Origin: an uncultured Pseudomonadota bacterium
GTDB taxonomy: Bacteria > Myxococcota_A > Bradymonadia > Bradymonadales > Bradymonadaceae
Length of the DNA: 64,000 nt
Direction: 5' to 3'
Assembly (NCBI GenBank): GCA_913057905.1
Contig: CAJXPB010000001.1
Coordinates: forward strand, 1,240,001 to 1,304,000
Part shown: one piece after another, positions 44,362 to 53,975 of the stretch
Layout of the letters: each line of letters starts with the position of its first letter
Numbering within the stretch: position 1 is the first letter of the stretch
Notes under the pieces: generated by a model
Databases searched by the model: none
What the model was told of the DNA's origin: nothing
Seen by the model: only the letters and a program-made list of their open reading frames with translations
Position numbers and translations under genes: made by a program

Positions 44362-45147
44362 ATGAGAGATCTCGAAGAAGCGATCGTACTCGTCACCGGC
44401 GGCAGCCGAGGCATCGGCCGCGCCCTGACAATTCAGTTGGCTGAAGCCGGTGCGACGGTCTACACCTGCGGACGTACGCGCGACGACCTCGAGGAGACTC
44501 GGCGTCTTGCACGCGATCGGATGGCGTCGGCCGACGGCCAGAACGCTTCGGGGGAGGTGCGTCCAGAGATTGTCGATGTGACCGATGAGCAGGCGGTCTC
44601 CGACCTGGCCGATCGCATTCGACGCGAGGAGGGTCGGCTCGATGCACTGGTCAACAACGCGGGCATGCTGGGGAGCCGTGCTCGCATCGAAGACTATCCG
44701 ATCGATGTGTGGCGACGGACGATGGAGGTCAACGTCGATGGTGTGTTCCTGCCGACTCGCGCATCGATTCCGCTCCTTCGCGACAGCGGAGACGCCGTCA
44801 TCGTCAACATCTCGTCGAGCGTCGGGCGCGAGGGACGTGCCGAATGGGGGGCGTACTCGGTCTCGAAATGCGGGGTCGAAGGCCTCACCGACATCCTGGC
44901 CGGGGAGTTGGTCGAAGACGGAGTGGCCACCGTCTCGGCGAACCCGGGAGGGACCGCCACCGACATGCGCGCCCGGGCTTACCCCGACGAAGATCCCGAG
45001 ACGCTTCCGGCGCCCTCGGAGGTCGCCGAGACCTTGGTCATGCTGATTCGAACGGTCGGTGTCGACGAGGCCGGTGCCAAGTACAATTGCCGTGATCTCT
45101 TCGACCACACCCTCGCCACCTCCGCGGCAGACCTCCCTCGAGCCTGA
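44362..45147 (+). CDS. Short-chain dehydrogenase/reductase
   Basis: This 261-residue classical SDR has the NAD(P) loop VTGGSRGIGRAL, the motif VNNAGML and the catalytic SSSVGREGRAEWGAYSVSKCG (Ser, Tyr, Lys). The C-terminus (VDEAGAKYNCRDLFDH) resembles FabG-like or 3-oxoacyl reductase members. It follows the transglycosylase by 28 bases. The substrate cannot be read from sequence. A convergent membrane-protein gene ends 9 bases downstream. Confidence 0.9.
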   Translation: MRDLEEAIVLVTGGSRGIGRALTIQLAEAGATVYTCGRTRDDLEETRRLARDRMASADGQNASGEVRPEIVDVTDEQAVSDLADRIRREEGRLDALVNNAGMLGSRARIEDYPIDVWRRTMEVNVDGVFLPTRASIPLLRDSGDAVIVNISSSVGREGRAEWGAYSVSKCGVEGLTDILAGELVEDGVATVSANPGGTATDMRARAYPDEDPETLPAPSEVAETLVMLIRTVGVDEAGAKYNCRDLFDHTLATSAADLPRA

Positions 45148-45156
45148 AGGGCTCGC

Positions 45157-45927
45157 TCACCAGAGCATCACGGTGTATCCGGTCTCCTGGAGTTCAAAGG
45201 TCAGGTGCACGTGGTCGATCCACCCGTTTGCCGCCGCCCCGATGAGTCCAAGCCACAGGCCCGAGACGATCACCGCGGCGGAGGTGATCCATTCGCCGTG
45301 ACGGCGCCATCCTTCGCCGGCGAGCAGGGGTGACGTTCCTGCAACGATCAGCACCGGCGTCGTCATCGCGATGAGACCGAGCATCACGAGCATGCCCTCG
45401 AGGGGCGCGGCCGTCGAGGCGGCGAGCCCGAGGACCCAGAACATCAACATACAGGGGAGCAGGCCCATGACCGCGCCGAAAGCAATCAGACGCAGTCGGC
45501 CGGTCGACGGAAAGAGCCGAGTGATCCGTCGCGCGATCTGGCCCAGGCGCGCCCCGAATTGGCCGACTTCCTCGGTGGTCCCCTGCCCGATCCGGCGTTG
45601 GACGGGAGGCAGCGTCCACAGCCCGGCACCGATGAGCGCCCCGGCGATCGCGAGGGCGGCAAATCGAGTCAATTCCTGAACCGCCCCTTCGATGGATGCG
45701 CCCAACCACCCCGCCGCCAGTCCGAGAATCGCATACGTGATAGCCCGACCGGACTGGTACGACAGGATGTTCAGCGTCCCCTCCCAGAGTCGCTTTCGAC
45801 GATTCCCCTCGTCGGAGACAGCCGTGTTGACACTGGCCACGATCGGGCCGCACATCCCCACGCAGTGGAAACTCACCCACAAAAACCCCACGCCGACCAG
45901 TTGCAAAAGATACGGGCTCACTTCCAT
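45157..45927 (-). CDS. TauE/SafE-like membrane protein next to the cbb3 cluster
   Basis: This 256-residue polytopic protein of about six helices has FHCVGMCGPIVAS near the N-terminus and FGAVMGLLPCMLMFWVLG in the middle. The pattern is of the sulfite-exporter-like/UreH_2 branch, in which such cysteines are thought to handle copper or redox chemistry. Proteins of this type sit beside cco genes in many bacteria and are linked to cbb3 maturation. AGGGAA seven bases upstream supports the start at 45927. It is divergent from ccoNO. A GTTGC-AAG-GCAAC palindrome (45947-45959) lies just before its start. Confidence 0.82.
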   Translation of the reverse strand: MEVSPYLLQLVGVGFLWVSFHCVGMCGPIVASVNTAVSDEGNRRKRLWEGTLNILSYQSGRAITYAILGLAAGWLGASIEGAVQELTRFAALAIAGALIGAGLWTLPPVQRRIGQGTTEEVGQFGARLGQIARRITRLFPSTGRLRLIAFGAVMGLLPCMLMFWVLGLAASTAAPLEGMLVMLGLIAMTTPVLIVAGTSPLLAGEGWRRHGEWITSAAVIVSGLWLGLIGAAANGWIDHVHLTFELQETGYTVMLW

Positions 45928-46317
45928 GTCTGTTCCCTGAGGTACGGTTGCAAGGCAACGGTGCTCCCCCATGCTCTGAAGCAAGGGGCGTTCCTCCCGG
46001 AGCCGTCGCTCCCACGGGGGTGGTCGCTACAAAATATTGCGTCCCTCGAATTGTGGCGAAATCTTTTCGTCGCGTGCGCCCGCACTCGCACCGGGACTGG
46101 AAGCCGAATCTGCACGGGCGGTCCGGTGACAGGCAGTCGCTTGGACGAGTGTCGAGGGGTAGTCGAAAAAATACGCCAACTTTCCTAAGCTTGGATCGCA
46201 ACTTGAAGGGAGACGGGGACGCAATGTTCCCCGGGCGCGAGTGCACATGGCTCCCACCTTCGCGCCCCACTCCATGTTATTCTGACGTATTTCGTGCTGT
46301 ATCAAGGAGGTATCTTC
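45928..46317. other. 390-base divergent intergenic region upstream of the cbb3 operon
   Basis: This must hold the promoters of the TauE/SafE-like gene and ccoNO. I see a short palindrome at 45947-45959 and AAGGAGG at 46303-46309 as the ccoNO ribosome site. No TTGAT-N4-ATCAA FNR/ANR box was found, although cbb3 genes are usually oxygen-regulated. No short gene is convincing here. Confidence 0.5.
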
Positions 46318-48537
46318 ATGAGCGCCAGCTCCACAGGGTCATCGGCCGCCACCGAGCAGGTGACCTACGACGACAAGATTACCCGATACTTTGTGCTGGC
46401 CACCGTCTTCTGGGGCGTCGTCGGTATGGGTGTCGGCGTGCTCATCGCCCTGCAACTGGCCTGGTGGCCGGCAAACCTGGGCGAATACTTCACCTTCGGA
46501 CGCCTCCGCCCGGTACACACCAGTGCCGTCATCTTCGCCTTCGCGGGCAACGCGATTTTTGCAGCCGTCTATTATTCAACGCAACGGCTGGTAAAGGCGA
46601 GGATGTACAGCGATGCGATGAGTTGGTTCCATTTCTGGGGCTGGCAACTCATCATTGTCGCCACGGCGGTTACCTATGTGCTGGGGTATACCCAGACCCA
46701 CGAGTACGCCGAGATGATCTGGCCGATCGACGTGGCGATCACGATCGTCTGGGTCGTCTTCGCGGCAAACTACTTTTTGACCCTTCGGGACCGGCGCGAG
46801 CAACACCTCTATGCGGCGATCTGGTTTTACATCGCCAGCATCATCACGATCGCCATCCTCCACATCTTCAACAACCTCGTACTCCCGGTAAACTTCTTTA
46901 AGAGCTACCCGCTGTTCGCCGGCGTCCAGGATGCGCTGATCCAGTGGTGGTACGGGCACAATGCCGTCGCCTTCGTGCTGACGACGCCGTTTCTGGGCCT
47001 GATGTACTACTTTCTGCCCAAGGCCGCCGGCCGTCCCGTCTACTCGTATAAATTGAGCATCCTCCACTTCTGGACCCTCGTCTTCATCTACATCTGGGCG
47101 GGCCCGCACCACCTCCACTACACGGCTCTGCCCGAATGGGCCGGCACGCTGGGGATGGTCTTCTCGATCATGCTCTGGATGCCGTCGTGGGGAGGCATGC
47201 TCAACGGGCTTTTGACCCTCCGAGGAGCCTGGCACAAACTCCGCGACAGCGCGGTCCTGAAGTTTCTGGTCGTCGGCGTCACCTTCTACGGGATGTCGAC
47301 CTTCGAAGGGCCGCTTCTGTCGGTTAAATCGGTCAACAGCCTGAGCCACTACACCGACTGGACCATCGGCCACGTCCACAGCGGCGCGCTCGGCTGGAAC
47401 GGCTTTATGACCTTCGGGATGATCTACTGGCTGCTGCCTCGGCTGTGGAACACCGATCTGTGGAGCAAACGATGGGCGGAGATCCACTTCTGGATCGGCA
47501 CGGTCGGCATCCTGCTGTACATCATCGCGATGTACTCGGCGGGTGTCACTCAGGGTCTGATGTGGCGAGCCTTCGATGAAACCGGCCGCCTGATGTACCC
47601 GGACTTCATGGAGACCGTCACCCAGATCCTGCCGATGTACTGGGTCCGTCTGGTGGGCGGAACGCTGTACCTGGTCGGCATGCTGATGCTGGCCGTCAAT
47701 ATGATCATGACGATCATCTCGCCGGACGCCCAACCCGAGGACGTCACGGCCACCGTGCCCAAGCCGACCTGGCGTGAAGCATCCGATACCGACTGGTCGG
47801 GCGTCGAGACCTACGACGCCGCGCTGGACCGTATGAGTGCCAAACTCAAGAACGGCTGGCACCGGCTGCTGGAGGGATGGCCGCTCGTCTTCACCATTTT
47901 GACGACCATCGCCGTCCTGATCGGAAGCGTCGTCGAAATCCTCCCGTCGTTTCTGATCGAGACCCGTACGCCGACAACGGCCAAGGTTCAGCCGTACACC
48001 CCGCTGGAGTTGGAGGGCCGCGACATCTACATCCGCGAGGGCTGTGTCAACTGCCACTCACAGATGGTTCGGCGCATGCGCTCGGAGGTCGAACGCTACG
48101 GCCAGTACAACCGACCCGGCGAAGAGATCTACGAGCGACCCTTCCTGTGGGGATCCAAGCGAACCGGCCCCGACCTGGCGCGCGTCGGCGGCAAATATCC
48201 GCATCTGTGGCACGTCCGACATATGCGAGATCCCCGGCTGACGAGCCCCAATTCTATCATGCCTCCCTACCCGCACCTGGAGGAAAATGAGCTCACGCTG
48301 GGCAACGTGGACGAGAAACTCGAGACCCTGGCGATGCTGGGGACTCCCTACAGCGCGAACAACATCAAAAACGCCCAGGAAAACGCCCGCGACCAGGCCG
48401 AAAAGATCGCCGCGCAGATCGAAGAGTCCGGCGGCCCAGAGGGGCTCGAGGACAAAGAGATCGTCGCGCTGATCGCCTACCTGCAGAGCCTGGGTCAGGA
48501 CGTCAAGGGCACCGATCTGAAGGGAGGCATGCAATGA
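46318..48537 (+). CDS. ccoN: Fused cbb3 cytochrome c oxidase subunits I and II (CcoN-CcoO)
   Basis: This 739-residue inner-membrane protein joins the heme-copper catalytic subunit to its cytochrome c subunit. Residues about 1-500 are CcoN: low-spin heme His67 (RPVHTSAVIF), CuB and heme ligands in YGHNAVAF and AGPHHLHY, and DWTIGHVHSGALGW. From about 520 a second transmembrane segment leads to the CcoO domain, with one heme-c site CVNCH (Cys576, Cys579, His580) and axial Met648 (SIMPPYPH). AAGGAGG before the ATG at 46318 fixes the start. The gene overlaps ccoQ by ATGA. It reduces O2 to water at high affinity. Confidence 0.95.
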   Translation: MSASSTGSSAATEQVTYDDKITRYFVLATVFWGVVGMGVGVLIALQLAWWPANLGEYFTFGRLRPVHTSAVIFAFAGNAIFAAVYYSTQRLVKARMYSDAMSWFHFWGWQLIIVATAVTYVLGYTQTHEYAEMIWPIDVAITIVWVVFAANYFLTLRDRREQHLYAAIWFYIASIITIAILHIFNNLVLPVNFFKSYPLFAGVQDALIQWWYGHNAVAFVLTTPFLGLMYYFLPKAAGRPVYSYKLSILHFWTLVFIYIWAGPHHLHYTALPEWAGTLGMVFSIMLWMPSWGGMLNGLLTLRGAWHKLRDSAVLKFLVVGVTFYGMSTFEGPLLSVKSVNSLSHYTDWTIGHVHSGALGWNGFMTFGMIYWLLPRLWNTDLWSKRWAEIHFWIGTVGILLYIIAMYSAGVTQGLMWRAFDETGRLMYPDFMETVTQILPMYWVRLVGGTLYLVGMLMLAVNMIMTIISPDAQPEDVTATVPKPTWREASDTDWSGVETYDAALDRMSAKLKNGWHRLLEGWPLVFTILTTIAVLIGSVVEILPSFLIETRTPTTAKVQPYTPLELEGRDIYIREGCVNCHSQMVRRMRSEVERYGQYNRPGEEIYERPFLWGSKRTGPDLARVGGKYPHLWHVRHMRDPRLTSPNSIMPPYPHLEENELTLGNVDEKLETLAMLGTPYSANNIKNAQENARDQAEKIAAQIEESGGPEGLEDKEIVALIAYLQSLGQDVKGTDLKGGMQ

Positions 48538-48719
48538 TTCAACGCGTAGTCGAAAACTCGGGCCTGGAATGGTTCGCCATCGTCGGACTCATCCTCTTTT
48601 TCGCCGCCTTCATCCTCGTATTGATTCGAGTGATGCTGATGGACTCCGACGAGGCGAACCGCCGGGCCAATATTCCACTGGATGATGAGATGGACCAAGG
48701 ATCTGGAGAGGACCAATGA
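48534..48719 (+). CDS. ccoQ: CcoQ-like small cbb3 oxidase subunit
   Basis: This 61-residue protein has one membrane helix (WFAIVGLILFFAAFILVLIR) and a short acidic C-terminal tail. The size, position between ccoNO and ccoP and ATGA overlaps on both sides fit CcoQ/FixQ, which stabilises the oxidase. Sequence conservation in this family is low, so the call rests mainly on context. Confidence 0.8.
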   Translation: MIQRVVENSGLEWFAIVGLILFFAAFILVLIRVMLMDSDEANRRANIPLDDEMDQGSGEDQ

Positions 48720-49348
48720 CTGACGAGACAACAGCGAACGCCTCGGACACCGAGGGTTACACGCCCGACGACGACCTGGTCGAGGGGCACGACTACGACG
48801 GAATCAAGGAGTACGACAATCCGGTTCCCCCGTGGCTGAGCCTGATCTTCGCCGGCACCATCATCTGGTCGGGCTTTTACGTGGTCGCCATCAACCTGGG
48901 CTATATCTCCCGCTACGAGGAGTCCCTGGATGACGGGCTGGCCGAGTTGCAGCAACTGCAGAGCCAGGCCAAAGAGAAGACACCGGAGGTGACCCAACAG
49001 ATGCTCGCGAAGGCCGCCGACAGCCAGGAGGCGATCGATGCGGCCGAGAGCGCCTTTATGGGCAACTGCGCAAACTGTCACGGCAAGCAGGGCCAGGGGC
49101 TGGTCGGGCCGAATCTGACCGACAAGTACTGGATCCACGGTGGTTCGCTGAAGGACATCTACAAGACCCTGCAAAACGGCGTGACCGAAAAGGGCATGCC
49201 CGCCTGGGGAGCTACCTTCGACCAGGAGCAGATCGTCAATCTAACCGCCTACGTCCGCTCACTGCAGGGGACAGATCCGAGTGGCGCCAAAAAAGCCGAA
49301 GGCGAAAAATTCGTACCAGGAAATGGTTCCGGGTCCTCTGACGGTTAA
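48716..49348 (+). CDS. ccoP: cbb3 cytochrome c oxidase subunit III, single heme (CcoP)
   Basis: This 210-residue membrane-anchored cytochrome c passes electrons to the oxidase. The N-terminus has the CcoP hallmark EGHDYDGIKEYDNPVPPWL, then one transmembrane helix (LIFAGTIIWSGFYVVAI). A long helical spacer leads to one cytochrome c domain with CANCH (Cys118, Cys121, His122) and the axial Met region GMPAWG. Most CcoP proteins carry two heme-c sites; this one has only the second. The gene overlaps ccoQ by ATGA. Confidence 0.92.
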   Translation: MTDETTANASDTEGYTPDDDLVEGHDYDGIKEYDNPVPPWLSLIFAGTIIWSGFYVVAINLGYISRYEESLDDGLAELQQLQSQAKEKTPEVTQQMLAKAADSQEAIDAAESAFMGNCANCHGKQGQGLVGPNLTDKYWIHGGSLKDIYKTLQNGVTEKGMPAWGATFDQEQIVNLTAYVRSLQGTDPSGAKKAEGEKFVPGNGSGSSDG

Positions 49349-49387
49349 GCAATTGACCGACGGGCACCCGCCAATCGACCGGACCTC

Positions 49388-50884
49388 ATGGCTGAGAACT
49401 CGACAACATCTTCTAGTACCGACGGCCCCCTGATCGACACGCCCGAACAGGCGACGTCGACCTGGATGGGGGATGGCAGCCGCCGCTGGCTCTACCCGAC
49501 GCCTAGCCGCGGCTTCTACTGGTACGCCCGCCAGGCGCTGGGCTGGGCTCTGATCGCGCTGTTTACGGCACTGCCCATCATTCGAATCGGCGGCGAACCC
49601 GCCGTGTTACTCGACGTCATCAACCGTCGGTTCGTGATTTTCGGTGCCATCTTTCACGCCACCGACACGGTCTTTTTGATGCTCTTTTTGCTGATCGCAA
49701 TGGTCAGCATCGGTGTCATCACCGCCCTGTTCGGCCGAGTCTGGTGTGGGTGGGGATGTCCCCAGACCGTCTACCTGGAATTCGTGTTTCGGCCCATCGA
49801 ACGGCTCTTCGAAGGGTCCGAGCAGCAACGCAAGTCGCTGGATCAGCGCGACTGGGACTTCGACAAGCTGTGGCGAAAGGCCGGGAAACACGCAAGCTAC
49901 CTGGTCATTGCCCTGGGCCTGGCCCACACCTTCGTCGCCTATTTCGTCGGCTGGGACGCCCTGGTCCGATGGATGACCGGCCCCCCGGGAGAACACTTTG
50001 GCTTCTTCTTTATGATGGCATTTACCACGGGGCTCATCCTCTTTGACTTCGCGTACTTTCGCGAGCAGATGTGCGTGACCGTCTGCCCGTACGCGAAGCT
50101 GCAGTCGGTGATGATGGACCGCGACTCCATGATCGTCAGCTACGATCCGAATCGCGGCGAGCCCCGCGGCCGGCGCTCCCGCGAGCAGCGCAAAAAAGAA
50201 CAATCCGGTGAGGATATCGACCTGGGCGACTGTATCGACTGCGGCGCCTGCGTACGCACCTGCCCCACCGGAATCGACATTCGGGAGGGGCTGCAGATGG
50301 AGTGCGTCTCGTGTACCCAGTGCATCGATGCCTGCAATGACATCATGCACAAGATCGGAAAGCCGGGCGGATTGATCCGGTACGCCTCCGAACGAGAGAT
50401 CGAAGACGACGAATCCCCCCGGTTTCTTCGCCCCCGTGTCATCGCGTACAGCATTCTGCTGGTCACGCTCATCGGCATCTTCGGGTTCATGCTGACCCGC
50501 TCCCAGGAGGTCGAGCTCGATGTCCTCCGAACGGCGGGAACGACCTTCGAGCGCCAGACGATCGAACAGACGCCGATGATCCGCAGCCGGATCCGATTCC
50601 GAGTCCGCAATAAGCTCGATGCGCCGGCGGCGTTTTCGTTCGAGGCCCGAAGCCCCGAAGGAGCTGAACTCAAGGTCATCGGACCGCCGAGCTACCGGCT
50701 CGATGTCAACGAGATGCGACGGATCGAAGCCTTTGTATTCGTTCCCGAATCGGCCTACCGCGACAGCGCTTCCGTCGAAGGGACATTCGCCGTCATGGTC
50801 GATGGAACCGAAAAGCGAACGATCTCCATGCCGCTACCCGGCCCGGAACCGTCGGCCGATTCAACAGACTCCACGCGCAACTGA
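49388..50884 (+). CDS. ccoG: Cytochrome c oxidase accessory protein CcoG (RdxA/FixG family)
   Basis: This 498-residue membrane iron-sulfur protein assists copper delivery and maturation of cbb3 oxidase. It has several N-terminal helices, the CGWGCPQTVYLEFVFRPIE segment and two 4Fe-4S ferredoxin motifs (Cys282-285-288-292 and Cys306-309-312-316). A late transmembrane helix leads to a C-terminal Ig-like domain with RSRIRFRVRNKLDAPAAF. It follows ccoP by 39 bases. The length and order are standard for the family. Confidence 0.95.
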   Translation: MAENSTTSSSTDGPLIDTPEQATSTWMGDGSRRWLYPTPSRGFYWYARQALGWALIALFTALPIIRIGGEPAVLLDVINRRFVIFGAIFHATDTVFLMLFLLIAMVSIGVITALFGRVWCGWGCPQTVYLEFVFRPIERLFEGSEQQRKSLDQRDWDFDKLWRKAGKHASYLVIALGLAHTFVAYFVGWDALVRWMTGPPGEHFGFFFMMAFTTGLILFDFAYFREQMCVTVCPYAKLQSVMMDRDSMIVSYDPNRGEPRGRRSREQRKKEQSGEDIDLGDCIDCGACVRTCPTGIDIREGLQMECVSCTQCIDACNDIMHKIGKPGGLIRYASEREIEDDESPRFLRPRVIAYSILLVTLIGIFGFMLTRSQEVELDVLRTAGTTFERQTIEQTPMIRSRIRFRVRNKLDAPAAFSFEARSPEGAELKVIGPPSYRLDVNEMRRIEAFVFVPESAYRDSASVEGTFAVMVDGTEKRTISMPLPGPEPSADSTDSTRN

Positions 50885-50896
50885 GGAACAACCGCC

Positions 50897-51400
50897 ATGG
50901 GACCCATCCCGGCAAAATATTTCTGGCCCGGTTTCGTCACCCTGCTTCTTGTCTTCTCGGTGGGCAGCGGCATCGCCACGCTGATGGCGGCCAAGTCGGG
51001 CAAAGGGCCCCAAATCATGCCCGAAGAGCCACTGCAAGGTGAGCAGCTGCAGAAGCACCTGGATAAACTTCAGGCGAGCAACAAACTCGGCTGGTCCGTC
51101 GAGGTTCACCCCTCGGGCATCGCCAACGACGGCCACCCCGTCGACGTCGAGATCGAGATGACGGGCCCCGATGGTGAGCCGATCACCGATCTCGAGGGTT
51201 CCGTGGCGCTGAAGCGCCCGTCGCTGGCCGGGACCCTCGGCAGCGACGAGCTTCGATCGGTGGACGGCCGGCCCGGCGTCTACCGCGTCGAAGTCCCCAT
51301 CAACCAGCGCGGCCTCTGGGACTTCTCCATCAAGGCCCGGCGCGGCGACCAACTGTTTTTGAAGACAGAACGGCGCGACATCGTCCCCTCGGACAGATGA
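50897..51400 (+). CDS. ccoH: FixH/CcoH family cbb3 assembly protein
   Basis: This 167-residue protein has one N-terminal membrane helix (WPGFVTLLLVFSVGSGIATLMA). The periplasmic beta domain contains NKLGWSVEVHP, VDVEIEMTGPDGEPITDLEG and the typical C-terminal RGLWDFSIKARRGDQLF. CcoH is needed for assembly of cbb3 oxidase with CcoI. It lies between ccoG and ccoI, and its stop overlaps the ccoI start (ATGA). Confidence 0.88.
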   Translation: MGPIPAKYFWPGFVTLLLVFSVGSGIATLMAAKSGKGPQIMPEEPLQGEQLQKHLDKLQASNKLGWSVEVHPSGIANDGHPVDVEIEMTGPDGEPITDLEGSVALKRPSLAGTLGSDELRSVDGRPGVYRVEVPINQRGLWDFSIKARRGDQLFLKTERRDIVPSDR

Positions 51401-53970
51401 ATCAACCCGAGCATCGCTCCCCAGATCGGCCAGAGCCCGGGGACGCTACCAAGCCCTGCGCTCACTGCGGCCTGCCCGTCGCCGTCTCCGAAGACCCGCC
51501 CGAAGAGGTCTTCTGCTGCGTCGGGTGCCAGTCGGTCTACCACGCCATCCAAGACGCCGGTCTCGATTCGTTCTACGAACTCCAAGACCGCGGCGGCGAG
51601 GCCGCACGGGCCGACGCCGACGTATCCCACCTCGATGAACTCGATTCGGAGGCGTTCCAAGAGCGACACACGACTCTGCGCGACGACGGCCGCCGCGAAG
51701 CCGACTTCCATCTCGAAGGGGTACACTGCGCCGGATGTGTCTGGATCGTCGAGCAGATGCCCGACTTCGTCGAAGGAGTCGACGTCGCCCGGCTGAATCT
51801 GGGGCGAGCGCGTCTGCACGTCGTCTGGGACCCCGAGTCCACTGCCCTCTCCCAGATCGGAGAGTGGCTCGCTCAGTTTGGATACGCCGCTCACCCGGCG
51901 CGTTCAGACGGCCACTCGCGAAACGAGGCCGGTCGTGATCTCCTGCGACGCATGGGAGTCACCTGGGCGATCGCGGCGAACGTCATGCTCCTGGCGTTCG
52001 CGCTGTACTCCGGCCTGGGACCGGACGCCGAGGCCGGTCTGTTCCATGCATTCCGATACTTGAGCTTCGGGCTGGCCACGATTTCGGTCATCTACGGCGG
52101 GAGCCTCTTTTTTCGAAGGGCGTGGGCCTCGATCCGGCCGCTTCTGGCAGATCCGAGCTCCTTTCAGCCGAGTCGCCTGTCGATCGACATTCCGATCTCG
52201 CTGGGCATCATCGGCGGATACACCCAGTCGACCGTCGCCACCGTCACCGGCGCCGGCGAAATCTGGTTCGATTCGATCACCGTCCTGATCGCCGCCCTGC
52301 TGACTGCCAGGTGGTTGCAAATACGGGGCAGACGCATCGCCGGCGACGCGGCCGATCGTTTGCTCTCGGTCATTCCGACGACCGCGCGCCACGTGGCGCC
52401 GAGCGGGCGCACGGTCTCGGTTCCGACCGATGCCCTTGAGCCGGGCTCGGTCGTCGAAGTCCGAACCGGCGAAGTCATTCCCGCCGACGGGCGAATCCTC
52501 GAAGGGCACTCCGCGGTCCACCGTGGGGTACTGACCGGCGAGAGCCGACCCGAGTCCGTTCAGGCCGGCGACCGGGTGCATGCCGGCGCAAAAAACAGCG
52601 GCGACACCCTCCGAGTCGAGGTGACGGCAGCCGGAGATGCCTCCCGGATCGGTCAGCTTCTGAACTGGATCGATGAACGCGACGCACAGAAGGCGCCCGT
52701 CGTCGAACTCGCCGACCGGATCGCCGGGATCTTCGTGCTGGTGATCTTACTCGGGGCCGCGCTCACCTGGGGCGGCTGGGCGCTGTCGGGCTCCCCGGAG
52801 GCTGTCCGCCATGCCGTCGCCCTGCTCGTGGTCTCATGCCCCTGCGCTCTCGGCATGGCCACCCCGCTGGCGATGACGATGGGGGTCGGACAGGCCGCGC
52901 GCCGAGGCATCTACATCAAACACGAAGGCGCTCTGCAGCAACTCGAACAACTCGACGAAGTGATTCTCGACAAGACCGGAACCGTCACCGAAGGCGACAT
53001 GGAGATCGTGTCGCTGACCGGAGATCTCGAGGCCGTTCAGGCAGCCGCCTTTCTGGAGACAGCCAGTGCTCACCCCATTGCTCAAGCCTTCGAGAGATGG
53101 CTCGTCGGCGATGCGCCGGACCGCGTCGAACCCGCCTCCCGCCCCCCGATGACTTCAGTCGAGGAAGTCGCCGGCTGTGGCATCTCCGGGGTGGTGGACG
53201 AACGGCACATCTCCGTGGGCCGTCCGGAGTGGCTCGTCGACACGGCCGGTTCGCCGCCGCAGAGATTCCGCCGAGCCATCGATGCCGGGCTCCGGGACGC
53301 GCAGACGCCCGTCGGCATTGTCGTCGACGGCGACTGGCAGGCCGTCTGTACCGTCGGCGATCCGATTCGCGGTGAATCCACACTGCTGGTCGAACGACTT
53401 CGAGACGCCGGCGTCGAAGTGACGTTGCTCTCCGGAGACCACACCGACGTCGTGACCAGCGTAGCCGCTGAGATCGGCATCTCCGAGACGAGCGCATTCG
53501 GCGACGTCTCGCCGGAGGACAAACGAGCGTTTGTGCGAGACCGAGTCGAGGCCGGAGCCGGAGGTCGGCGAGTCGCCATGATCGGTGACGGGGTCAACGA
53601 CGCGGCGGCTCTCAAGGCCGCCTCCGTCGGGATCGCCGTCGACGGGAGCGCCAATGCAAGCATGGTGGCCGCCGACGTCTTCACCACTCGCGGCGGACTG
53701 CGCCCCCTGATCGACTTGATGAAGGGCTCCGCGGGTGTCATGCACGTGGTGCGCAGAAACATCGGCATGTCGATTGCCTACAACGGAGTCGGCATAAGCG
53801 CCGCGGCCGCCGGGTTCGTGACCCCGCTGGTGGCCGCCGTGGCCATGCCTCTCAGCTCGCTTGCGGTGGTGATCTCGTCGATCATACAGAATTCATTTGA
53901 AGAGGGCCCGCAACCGACGGCCTCACAACCGGGCCGCGTCGAACCGCGCGCCGCCCGCAACTCCGCGTAG
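51397..53970 (+). CDS. ccoI: Copper-translocating P-type ATPase CcoI/FixI
   Basis: This 857-residue inner-membrane ATPase moves copper for the cbb3 active site. The N-terminus has a cysteine-rich zinc-ribbon-like part (CAHCG at 21-25, CCVGC at 40-44), then a heavy-metal-associated domain with HCAGC (Cys111, Cys114). The P1B core includes SCPCALGMATPLAM (Cys481-Pro-Cys483 membrane site), phosphorylated Asp525 (DKTGTVTEG), TGES (GVLTGESRP) and GDGVNDAAAL. All catalytic motifs are intact. Confidence 0.95.
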   Translation: MNQPEHRSPDRPEPGDATKPCAHCGLPVAVSEDPPEEVFCCVGCQSVYHAIQDAGLDSFYELQDRGGEAARADADVSHLDELDSEAFQERHTTLRDDGRREADFHLEGVHCAGCVWIVEQMPDFVEGVDVARLNLGRARLHVVWDPESTALSQIGEWLAQFGYAAHPARSDGHSRNEAGRDLLRRMGVTWAIAANVMLLAFALYSGLGPDAEAGLFHAFRYLSFGLATISVIYGGSLFFRRAWASIRPLLADPSSFQPSRLSIDIPISLGIIGGYTQSTVATVTGAGEIWFDSITVLIAALLTARWLQIRGRRIAGDAADRLLSVIPTTARHVAPSGRTVSVPTDALEPGSVVEVRTGEVIPADGRILEGHSAVHRGVLTGESRPESVQAGDRVHAGAKNSGDTLRVEVTAAGDASRIGQLLNWIDERDAQKAPVVELADRIAGIFVLVILLGAALTWGGWALSGSPEAVRHAVALLVVSCPCALGMATPLAMTMGVGQAARRGIYIKHEGALQQLEQLDEVILDKTGTVTEGDMEIVSLTGDLEAVQAAAFLETASAHPIAQAFERWLVGDAPDRVEPASRPPMTSVEEVAGCGISGVVDERHISVGRPEWLVDTAGSPPQRFRRAIDAGLRDAQTPVGIVVDGDWQAVCTVGDPIRGESTLLVERLRDAGVEVTLLSGDHTDVVTSVAAEIGISETSAFGDVSPEDKRAFVRDRVEAGAGGRRVAMIGDGVNDAAALKAASVGIAVDGSANASMVAADVFTTRGGLRPLIDLMKGSAGVMHVVRRNIGMSIAYNGVGISAAAAGFVTPLVAAVAMPLSSLAVVISSIIQNSFEEGPQPTASQPGRVEPRAARNSA

Positions 53971-53975
53971 GAACC

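Noticed and set aside
45928..46317. FNR/ANR oxygen-control box before ccoNO
   Set aside because: No TTGAT-N4-ATCAA-like sequence was found on either strand.
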